Source of the DNA: DATAFF01 sp036265615
GTDB lineage: Bacteria > Pseudomonadota > Alphaproteobacteria > Rhizobiales > Aestuariivirgaceae
Assembly (NCBI GenBank): GCA_036265615.1
Contig: DATAOT010000160.1
Coordinates: forward strand, 1 to 15,336
Direction of reading: 5' to 3'
Length of the DNA: 15,336 nt
Position 1 is the first letter of the stretch. Each line of letters starts with the position of its first letter. Below, in pieces: positions 6,908 to 12,076 of the stretch. Below the pieces are notes generated by a model. That model saw nothing but the letters and a program-made list of their open reading frames with translations. It did not search any database and was not told where the DNA came from. The position numbers and the translations under genes were made by a program.

Positions 6908-8418
6908 CGCGGGCCCACAACATCCTGTTTCTGATGGCCGATCAGCTGTCGCCGCATGCGCTCCCGTGCTACGGCCATCCTGTCGTCAGGGCACCGCATA
7001 TCGACGCGCTCGCGAGCCGCGGCGTCGTGTTCGACAATGCCTACACCGCGAGCCCGATGTGCGTGCCGGCGCGGGCCGCCATGATGACCGGACAGCTCGG
7101 CTCGACGATCGGTGTCTATGACAGCGGCTCGGAGCTCGCTGCCGGCATTCCTACGGTCGGCCATTACATGCGGTTGAACGGTTTTGACACCTGTCTCTCC
7201 GGCAAATGCCACTTCATCGGTCCCGACCAGCTCCACGGTTTCGAGCGCCGCCTGACCACCGATGTCTGTCCCTCCGGCTTCCTCTGGAACGGCGACTGGG
7301 ACAGGCCGGACGTCATTCTCGAATGGTACCACACGCTCAAGAATGTGGTGACGGCCGGCGTCGCCGAGCGCTCGATCCAGCAGGACCATGACGAGGAAGC
7401 GGCGCAACGGGCAACAAGGTGGCTCTATCAGTGGGCCCGGGCCCCCGAACGCCGGCCATTCTGCCTCTTCGTCTCGTTCTCCCATCCGCACGACCCCTAT
7501 GTGACCCCGCAGCGCTACTGGGATCGCTATGAGCACGACGCCATCGATCTGCCGACGGTGCCGAACATCCCGGTCGAGCAGCGCGATCCCTATGCTGCCT
7601 GGCTTTACCACCACTATGATCGATCCGAATACGCCATATCCGAGGAGCACGTCCGGACTGCCCGGCACGCCTATTACGGCAACATCTCCTTGATCGACGA
7701 TCTGATCGGCGGCATTGTCGAGACGCTGCGCACCATCCGGGAATACGACCGCACGACGATCGTGTTCTGCGCCGACCATGGCGACATGCTCGGCGAGCGC
7801 GGCCTCTGGTACAAGATGGCGCCCTATGAGCGTTCCACCCGGATTCCGCTGATCATCGCTGCTCCCGGCATGGCCGGCTCGCGGCGGGTTGCCCGCAACG
7901 TGTCGCTGATCGACCTCATGCCGACCATGCTCGATCTGACCGGCAGCGCGTCGTCTCTGGTGGAGCCGATCGACGGGCGCAGCCTGACGCCGCTTCTGAA
8001 CGACACCGCTGCCAATTGGCCGGAAGTGGTGGCGAGCGAGATGTTCTTCGAGGGCCTGGCCGAGCCGGCGCTGATGCTCCGTTCCGGCCGCTACAAATAC
8101 GTCCACTGCAGCCGCACTGCCGCTCTCCTGTTCGACCTCGAGCAGGATCCGCACGAGCTGCGCAATCTGGCTTTCGATCCGGCCTGCGCCGACGTGCTCC
8201 AGCAGCTGCGCGGGTATATCGAGCAGCGCTGGGATTTCGAGCGTCTGACCGTCGACATTCTCGAAAGCCAGCGCCGCCGCAACCTGATCATGCGCGCCGT
8301 GAGCCTCGGCCGAACGCCCGCCTGGGACTTCCAGCCATTCGAGGATGCAACCCGAATGTATTATCGCGGCGGCGGCAACTGGCATGAGGCGGAGGAACGC
8401 GACTTTCTGCGGTTCTAG
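6904..8418 (+). CDS. betC: Choline-sulfatase
   Basis: A 504-residue type I sulfatase that hydrolyses choline-O-sulfate to choline and sulfate in the cytoplasm, feeding glycine betaine synthesis or sulfur supply. The formylglycine motif is C53-V-P-A-R57. Metal and active-site elements are D13 in LFLMADQL (the DQ form typical of this subgroup), SGKCHF (K101, H103), SHPHDPY (H194, H196), and CADHGDMLGERGLWYK with D291, H292 and K304. The end, AWDFQPFEDATRMYYRGG, is the C-terminal domain specific to choline-sulfatases and makes the assignment firm. No signal peptide. Its ATG overlaps the acetyltransferase stop, so translation is likely coupled. betA, betB, betI and a choline transporter are not in the window. 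Confidence 0.92.
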   Translation: MTRAHNILFLMADQLSPHALPCYGHPVVRAPHIDALASRGVVFDNAYTASPMCVPARAAMMTGQLGSTIGVYDSGSELAAGIPTVGHYMRLNGFDTCLSGKCHFIGPDQLHGFERRLTTDVCPSGFLWNGDWDRPDVILEWYHTLKNVVTAGVAERSIQQDHDEEAAQRATRWLYQWARAPERRPFCLFVSFSHPHDPYVTPQRYWDRYEHDAIDLPTVPNIPVEQRDPYAAWLYHHYDRSEYAISEEHVRTARHAYYGNISLIDDLIGGIVETLRTIREYDRTTIVFCADHGDMLGERGLWYKMAPYERSTRIPLIIAAPGMAGSRRVARNVSLIDLMPTMLDLTGSASSLVEPIDGRSLTPLLNDTAANWPEVVASEMFFEGLAEPALMLRSGRYKYVHCSRTAALLFDLEQDPHELRNLAFDPACADVLQQLRGYIEQRWDFERLTVDILESQRRRNLIMRAVSLGRTPAWDFQPFEDATRMYYRGGGNWHEAEERDFLRF

Positions 8419-8425
8419 GAGCCAT

Positions 8426-8455
8426 TTGTCCGGGCTTCGCTCGACTACCGGACAA
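8426..8455. repeat. 8-bp perfect inverted repeat after betC
   Basis: TTGTCCGG (8426-8433) pairs with CCGGACAA (8448-8455) over a 14-nt spacer, beginning 7 bp after the betC stop codon. It is followed by GGATG and an A run, not T residues, so it is not a standard intrinsic terminator for betC; it could stabilise the 3' end of the mRNA or be a degenerate extragenic palindrome. Confidence 0.5.
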
Positions 8456-8480
8456 GGATGAAAAAAATTTCGGCGCGCCC

Positions 8481-8505
8481 GGAACCGAAACATCGCAACG
8501 GCGTT
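8481..8505 (+). promoter_or_regulatory. EcfG-type general stress sigma promoter
   Basis: GGAAC (8481-8485) and CGTT (8502-8505) are separated by exactly 16 bp. This is the consensus of promoters read by EcfG-class sigma factors (SigT of Caulobacter, RpoE2 of Sinorhizobium) in the alphaproteobacterial general stress response. It is in an intergenic region, on the strand of the hairpin transcript downstream. Transcription should start at about 8511-8515. Confidence 0.72.
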
Positions 8506-8511
8506 GAGAAA

Positions 8512-8605
8512 GTGGAAACGGCTTTACGGCTGTGATGTCGCTTTCAAAGGCCGACGTCACTGTCGCAAGAGAGCCTCGTAGGGACCTCCTGCGAGGCTTT
8601 CTTTG
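8512..8605 (+). ncRNA. Predicted ~90-nt stress-induced small RNA
   Basis: Starting some 7 bp after the EcfG-type -10 element, the transcript would contain hairpin A, GTGATGTCG (8532-8540) with CGACGTCAC (8552-8560, one G-U pair) around an 11-nt loop, and hairpin B (8567-8603), which doubles as an intrinsic terminator. The loop of hairpin B contains ACCTCCT (8584-8590), the complement of a full Shine-Dalgarno sequence. Anti-Shine-Dalgarno motifs in hairpin loops are known from rhizobial 'cuckoo' RNAs, and GsrN of Caulobacter is a small RNA under the stress sigma factor; this locus resembles both in logic but I cannot claim homology. The 5' end is inferred, not seen. Confidence 0.5.
8567..8605 (+). 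terminator. Intrinsic terminator with anti-Shine-Dalgarno loop
   Basis: AAGAGAGCCTCG (8567-8578) pairs with CGAGGCTTTCTT (8592-8603) including one G-U pair; the GC core is AGCCTCG/CGAGGCT and the 3' arm ends in TTTCTTT. The 13-nt loop is TAGGGACCTCCTG. It ends the predicted small RNA. Confidence 0.65.
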
Positions 8606-8656
8606 CATGTCGGCCGGCTTGTCCGTGGCCTTGCTCCTGCCGGCCTCGCGAGAGAA

Positions 8657-8698
8657 AGACAGAGGTTGCCTCGCTGTCGGACCGAGCAACCTCTGTCT
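8657..8698. repeat. Long hairpin (16 bp, one bulge)
   Basis: AGACAGAGGTTG (8657-8668) is the exact reverse complement of CAACCTCTGTCT (8687-8698); after one bulged C the stem continues with CTCG/CGAG, leaving a 9-nt loop. On the minus strand it is followed by TTTCTCTC, so it may act as a terminator for leftward transcripts; on the plus strand there is no T tail. Its role is unknown. Confidence 0.6.
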
Positions 8699-8711
8699 CG
8701 GCCGCTCATGC

Positions 8712-8741
8712 AGGGAGCAAGCGGCACAGGGAACAAGCGGC
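8712..8741. repeat. Two-copy tandem repeat, period 16 bp
   Basis: AGGGAGCAAGCGGC (8712-8725) recurs as AGGGAACAAGCGGC (8728-8741), 13 of 14 bases identical. Part of the second copy (ACAGGGAA, 8726-8733) also appears inverted at 8768-8775. It lies just upstream of the CRP-type site and could hold a regulator, but nothing proves this. Confidence 0.4.
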
Positions 8742-8777
8742 GTAGGATTGAGGCTAGCCGATCAGTATTCCCTGTTC

Positions 8778-8793
8778 TGTGATCTTTCTCACA
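8778..8793. promoter_or_regulatory. Perfect CRP-type binding site upstream of the CAP-domain lipoprotein gene
   Basis: TGTGATCTTTCTCACA has both half-sites of the TGTGA-N6-TCACA consensus recognised by cAMP receptor protein in gammaproteobacteria. It lies 100 bp upstream of the lipoprotein start codon in intergenic DNA. An exact match is not expected by chance in a window of this size and GC content. Alphaproteobacterial CRP/FNR relatives may prefer other sequences (Clr of Sinorhizobium binds a TGTT-type palindrome), so the binding protein is uncertain. Confidence 0.5.
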
Positions 8794-8879
8794 AATGCCC
8801 GCCAGCCGCCCTCGTGACCGGTTCGGACGGCCTTACAAAGGGTTGGGCACGGTCAGATTTCGGCCAAGAAGCCGTGTCA

Positions 8880-8901
8880 ATTCCCCAAACCCATGGGGAA
8901 T
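8880..8901 (+). promoter_or_regulatory. Inverted repeat enclosing a start codon
   Basis: ATTCCCC (8880-8886) pairs with GGGGAAT (8895-8901), and the 8-nt loop AAACCCAT contains the first two bases of the ATG at 8893 of the lipoprotein gene. No Shine-Dalgarno sequence is present upstream. In mRNA the hairpin would fold over the initiation site and could limit translation; alternatively it is a DNA operator. Confidence 0.4.
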
Positions 8902-9567
8902 AGGGGATTTTGTCAGTTTGCGTTGATTGGCGTGTCGCTGCTGCTGGCCGCCTGCTCGGCCGACCTGGTGGAGCTGCCAGGCTTTGGAAGCGGCAGCGGG
9001 TCGGCGACCGTGGCACCGGCGGGCGGCGGCTATCGCGCCTATGCCGCGGCATTGCTGGCCGAGCCGCGCAGCGACGTCAAATTCAGGCCTGACCTCGAAT
9101 CCTATCTCGACGGCCTCGCGGCGGCCACCCGGCGCAGCAGCGGCTATCGGGCGGTTGCTGCAGGCGCCCGCATGAAGGAGGCGGCGCGCGCCCAGGCGCT
9201 CGACATGGCGCTTGGCGGCTATGTCGGTCATACGTCGCGGAATGGCTATGGCTTCGTGAAGCGGGCCAACGCCTTTTCCGATTCCCGCACCAACGGCCTT
9301 CGCGCCGAGAACGCCGCGATGAATTGGCGGACATCCGCCAGTGTCGACCAGGCACGGGCCAAGGTGCTGTTCGAGCAATGGCTCAACTCCACCGACCATC
9401 GCCGCAACCTGCTCAATCCGGCCTTTGCCTATGTCGCTACCGGGGCGGTCGAGACCGGCAACTCCCTCTATGCGGTGCAGATCTTCTGGCAGAATGAAGG
9501 CCCGCCAGGTGAGGCGCCCGACGATGCCGCCGCCGTCGCACAGAAATTCGTGCCGGCTGCGGATTGA
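8893..9567 (+). CDS. CAP (SCP/PR1)-domain lipoprotein
   Basis: A 224-residue envelope protein. A short basic N-terminus and hydrophobic core lead to the lipobox LLLAAC with Cys21 as the lipidated residue; the following Ser favours sorting to the outer membrane by the Lol rule known from enterics. A Gly/Ser-rich linker (31-46) precedes a CAP domain at about 65-202: GYVGHTSRNGYGF with H113, GLRAENAAMNW with E139, WLNSTDHRRNLLNPAFAYVATG with H169, and the last strand YAVQIFWQ. CAP proteins in bacteria are mostly of unknown activity. The ATG lacks a ribosome site and lies in a hairpin (8880-8901); no better start exists before the signal peptide. Confidence 0.85.
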   Translation: MGNRGFCQFALIGVSLLLAACSADLVELPGFGSGSGSATVAPAGGGYRAYAAALLAEPRSDVKFRPDLESYLDGLAAATRRSSGYRAVAAGARMKEAARAQALDMALGGYVGHTSRNGYGFVKRANAFSDSRTNGLRAENAAMNWRTSASVDQARAKVLFEQWLNSTDHRRNLLNPAFAYVATGAVETGNSLYAVQIFWQNEGPPGEAPDDAAAVAQKFVPAAD

Positions 9568-9703
9568 TCGACCGCCAGCCTGCCGACACCCCCGCGACAA
9601 AGAACAGGTTGCCGACGGCCGATCAACCCTATCGCAGCCACAAACATTTTCGCGCACAATAACGCTCCGATCGAAGAACAGCATGCAGTGCGAGGAGGTG
9701 CAG

Positions 9704-10087
9704 ATGCCGTCGAGCAAGCAGATGGTCGAAGCCGCCAACGCAGTCGTCCGACGGATCACTCCCGCCGAGGCGGAGAAGCTGATGGCGCAGGAGAACACCC
9801 TCGTTGTCGATGTCAGGGATGCGCCCGAAGTGGAGAAAAGCGGCAAGGTTGCCGGTGCCGTAAATGTCTCCCGCGGCCTGCTCGAGTTTCGCGCCGACCC
9901 GGAATCGCCTTACCACGACAAGAATTTCTCCAAGGACAAGACGGTCATTCTCTATTGCGCCTCGGGCGGCAGATCGGCGCTGAGCGGCAAGACGCTCAAG
10001 GAAATGGGCTATGAGCGGGTGTACAATCTGGGCGCCTTCAAGGACTGGGTCGATAGCGGCGGCGCTATCGATAAGCCGACGAAATGA
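9704..10087 (+). CDS. Single-domain rhodanese-like sulfurtransferase
   Basis: A 127-residue protein with one rhodanese domain (about 18-121). RRITPAEAEKLM opens it, NTLVVDVRDAPEVEKSGKVAGAVNVSRG is the first half, and the active-site loop is C85-ASGGRS after VILY, followed by LKEMGYERVYNLGAFKDW. The Cys is expected to carry a persulfide and donate sulfur or act in thiol redox chemistry. No signal peptide. GAGGAGG five bases before the ATG at 9704 decides this start over an in-frame ATG at 9683. It follows the lipoprotein gene by 136 bp and ends before a REP-like doublet. Confidence 0.88.
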   Translation: MPSSKQMVEAANAVVRRITPAEAEKLMAQENTLVVDVRDAPEVEKSGKVAGAVNVSRGLLEFRADPESPYHDKNFSKDKTVILYCASGGRSALSGKTLKEMGYERVYNLGAFKDWVDSGGAIDKPTK

Positions 10088-10102
10088 TTCTCCCATCCCC
10101 TC

Positions 10103-10176
10103 ATGGCCGGCCCCCGAGCCGGCCATCCAGATTATGGTCCAAGAAAAGACTGGATGGCCGGGTCAGGCCCGGCCAT
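10103..10176. repeat. REP-like hairpin doublet between convergent genes
   Basis: Two GC-rich hairpins stand in tandem: ATGGCCGGC/GCCGGCCAT (10103-10111, 10118-10126) and ATGGCCGGG/CCCGGCCAT (10154-10162, 10168-10176). In addition GGCCATCCAG (10121-10130) is the exact inverse of CTGGATGGCC (10150-10159), so the whole forms a nested cruciform-like unit. GGCCGG-based palindromes of this kind are common extragenic repeats in Hyphomicrobiales genomes. It separates the rhodanese and SRAP genes and may serve as a two-way terminator or mRNA stabiliser. Confidence 0.7.
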
Positions 10177-10197
10177 GGGGGAGCGAGGGACAGCTCC

Positions 10198-10929
10198 CTA
10201 ACGAACCGCCAGCTCGGCCGGATCCTGCTTCGAGCCTGTTGCAACGATCTTCAGCATCGTGGCGGGCAGGGGCCGCTGCAGCTTCAAGGCTTGTTCGGGC
10301 GGTGCCGTCAGCCACATGTCGATTTCGGCAGGAGTGGTCAGGATCACCGGCATCGCTTTGGAGTGGACCGGTGCCACCACAGCATTGGCATCGGTGGTGA
10401 GGAAGCCGAAGAGATCGTTGGTCGTCTCGCCTTCCTTGATCTTGCGAACCGAGGTCCAACGGGTCCACAAGCCGGCAAACACCGCGAGCGGCCGGCTGTC
10501 ATCCAGCGCGAACCAGACGTCGCCGCCATAAGCCCTGTTGAACTCGCTGAATGACGTGAAAGGCACGACACAGCGATGGTCGATTCCGAGCCAGCGCTTC
10601 CAATGCTGGCTGCGTACATTGCGGATATTGGTCGTTCCCCCGTCCGGCTCCCTCCGCAGGAGCGCGTCGAAATCGACGCTCTGGCCCTTGGCCTCGAGCT
10701 TTTGCGCCCGCGCCTTGGCGGCATCGAACAGCGCCTTCTGCGACGATGGCATGCCCCAGCGCATCGTCACGAGCTCACGCACGCCGTCCGAGCCTGTGCG
10801 CACCACCGGTGCGGTGTAGTCAGGAAAGATGCTCGGCTGCGGCGGCAGATTGCCGGCCTTGTCGCGCATCGCCTTCGTCAGCTCGGCGATCGCAGCCTGA
10901 CCCTTGGTCACGCTATAAAGATTGCACAT
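10198..10929 (-). CDS. SRAP-domain protein (YedK/HMCES family, abasic-site crosslinking)
   Basis: A 243-residue protein of the SOS response-associated peptidase family, which shields abasic sites in single-stranded DNA by forming a thiazolidine crosslink through Cys2 after removal of Met1. Placing the start at 10929 gives MCNLYS with Cys at position 2; a longer frame from 11037 would bury this Cys and is rejected. The other active-site residues appear as N101 (TTNIRNVRS, matching NAR-E of YedK), E129 (FTSFSEF) and H189 (PVHSKAMPVIL). The opening MCNLYS replaces the more common MCGRF, marking an alphaproteobacterial variant. No GTTC-N7-GTTC LexA box is visible upstream. The ribosome site is weak. 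Confidence 0.87.
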   Translation of the reverse strand: MCNLYSVTKGQAAIAELTKAMRDKAGNLPPQPSIFPDYTAPVVRTGSDGVRELVTMRWGMPSSQKALFDAAKARAQKLEAKGQSVDFDALLRREPDGGTTNIRNVRSQHWKRWLGIDHRCVVPFTSFSEFNRAYGGDVWFALDDSRPLAVFAGLWTRWTSVRKIKEGETTNDLFGFLTTDANAVVAPVHSKAMPVILTTPAEIDMWLTAPPEQALKLQRPLPATMLKIVATGSKQDPAELAVR

Positions 10930-11070
10930 GCAGCCACAATTGCGGACGAAGCATCGATCGGCAAGGCCCCCAACGGCTCTTGTGGAAAACCCCACGCCCT
11001 TGATGGCAGCGCCTGTCGCGCGCGTTAGGTCTCGCAAGCAAGTTCGGTCGGTCGAGTCGGTGTTCGGGAT

Positions 11071-11094
11071 GGCGGCCTGTTCCAGCAGGCCGCC
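11071..11094 (-). terminator. GC hairpin downstream of the exported alpha/beta hydrolase gene
   Basis: GGCGGCCTG (11071-11079) pairs with CAGGCCGCC (11086-11094) over a 6-nt loop, 18 bp after the hydrolase stop codon on the minus strand. There is no T tract on that strand, so it is either a weak, factor-assisted terminator or a 3' stabilising stem. Confidence 0.45.
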
Positions 11095-11112
11095 CTCTTC
11101 GTCATGTCAGAC

Positions 11113-12030
11113 CTACGGAGTTGCCGAGAGAAATCCACGGATCGTCGCAATCGTCGCTTCCGGCTGCTCTTCCATCAGCCAGTGTCCGGACTTCGGGACC
11201 ACCACGCCGGTGACATTCGTTGCCGCATTGCGCATGACCTCCGCCTCGGCAGCGCCGAAGGACTTCTCGCCCCCGATGGCCAGAACCGGCATGGTCAGCT
11301 TCGATTTCAGCGATGCCCTGTTGTCTTCCGCATCCTTCCGCAGCGAGCGGAACTGCGCGAAGGCCGCCCGCATGGCTCCGGGCCGTGCATAGAGCTTCGC
11401 ATAATGGCGCCGGCTCGCTTCGTCGATCTTGCTCGGATCGCCCGCGAACTCGTTCCAGAAGCGATCGAGATAGATCCGTTCGCGGCCTCTGACCAATCGT
11501 TCTGCATCGGCGCCGCCGAAATCGAAATGCCACAGCAGGGGATTGCGAACGATCTCGTTCCAAGGCGGGATTCCGGGCACCGGGGCATCCATGACCACAA
11601 GTCTGTCGGTCTTGTCGGGGAACCGGACGGCATAGGCATAAGCAACCATGGTTCCGATATCATGGCCGACAATGGCGGCTCGATCGATGCCGAGCCGTGT
11701 CAGCACAGCCCGGATGTCGCCGGCCTGTGTCTGCTTGTCATAGCCGCCTTCCGGCTTCGACGAGAGTCCCATGCCGCGCAGATCCGGAACCACGACCATA
11801 TGGTCGCGGGCCAGATCGGCCGCGAGCGGCGCCCACATGTCGCCCGTGTCGCCGAAGCCATGGAGCAGCACCACCGCAGGCCCCTGGCCACCCACGCGGA
11901 CATGGATCGTCACGCCGTCGATCGCGACATTCTGCTCGCCGAAGCCTTTGGGAAACGGCTGCACCTTGGCTGCCGCAGGGACCATCAGCGCGACGATGGC
12001 GGCAATGATGAGCATGGTCCTGGCGGCCAT
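11113..12030 (-). CDS. Exported alpha/beta hydrolase, epoxide hydrolase/haloalkane dehalogenase-like
   Basis: A 305-residue alpha/beta hydrolase. Residues 1-21 are a signal peptide (hydrophobic core LIIAAIVALMV, end PAAAK), so it probably acts in the periplasm. The oxyanion motif is HGFGDTGDMW (57-66), RGMGLSS is at 85-91, and the nucleophile elbow is VGHDIG with Asp124, which points to the epoxide hydrolase/haloacid or haloalkane dehalogenase branch rather than esterases. The lid contains WHFDF (167-171) and RIYLDRFWNEF (185-195); Tyr187 could polarise an epoxide. His283 (SGHWLMEEQP) completes the triad. GAGGT stands five bases before the ATG. The gene is 46 bp downstream of the cyclase/hydrolase fusion gene, on the same strand, likely one operon. 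Substrate unknown. Confidence 0.82.
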   Translation of the reverse strand: MAARTMLIIAAIVALMVPAAAKVQPFPKGFGEQNVAIDGVTIHVRVGGQGPAVVLLHGFGDTGDMWAPLAADLARDHMVVVPDLRGMGLSSKPEGGYDKQTQAGDIRAVLTRLGIDRAAIVGHDIGTMVAYAYAVRFPDKTDRLVVMDAPVPGIPPWNEIVRNPLLWHFDFGGADAERLVRGRERIYLDRFWNEFAGDPSKIDEASRRHYAKLYARPGAMRAAFAQFRSLRKDAEDNRASLKSKLTMPVLAIGGEKSFGAAEAEVMRNAATNVTGVVVPKSGHWLMEEQPEATIATIRGFLSATP

Positions 12031-12076
12031 GGGTTACCTCTCCAGCATCGATGATGCCCGGCCAGGCATTCGCCGA

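Larger units (their letters stand above)
8419..8892. other. Gene-free but structured intergenic region
   Basis: No convincing protein gene is present between betC and the CAP-domain lipoprotein. From left to right it holds a hairpin (8426-8455), an EcfG-type promoter (8481-8505), a predicted small RNA with its own terminator (about 8512-8605), a long hairpin (8657-8698), a two-copy tandem repeat (8712-8741) and a CRP-type palindrome (8778-8793). A 123-codon open frame crosses it but lacks a ribosome site and reads through the hairpins. Confidence 0.7.

Noticed and set aside
8426..8455. Intrinsic terminator for betC
   Set aside because: The stem is perfect but is followed by A residues rather than T, so it was listed only as an inverted repeat.
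6628..8493. A 621-codon open frame on the minus strand opposite betC
   Set aside because: It lies antisense to a firmly identified choline-sulfatase and part of the acetyltransferase gene; its translation has no recognisable domain and reflects high GC at third codon positions.
8532..8903. Possible 123-residue protein after betC
   Set aside because: No ribosome site, low-quality translation, and the frame passes through a strong terminator and a second hairpin; a small RNA explains the region better.
8833..9846. A 337-codon minus-strand open frame
   Set aside because: Antisense to the CAP-domain lipoprotein and the start of the rhodanese gene; no domain or ribosome site.
10930..11112. Search for a LexA box upstream of the SRAP gene
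   Set aside because: GAAC and GTTC tetramers occur but none at the N7 spacing of the alphaproteobacterial SOS box.
11104..12054. A 316-codon plus-strand open frame
   Set aside because: Antisense to the exported alpha/beta hydrolase, which has a complete triad and signal peptide.
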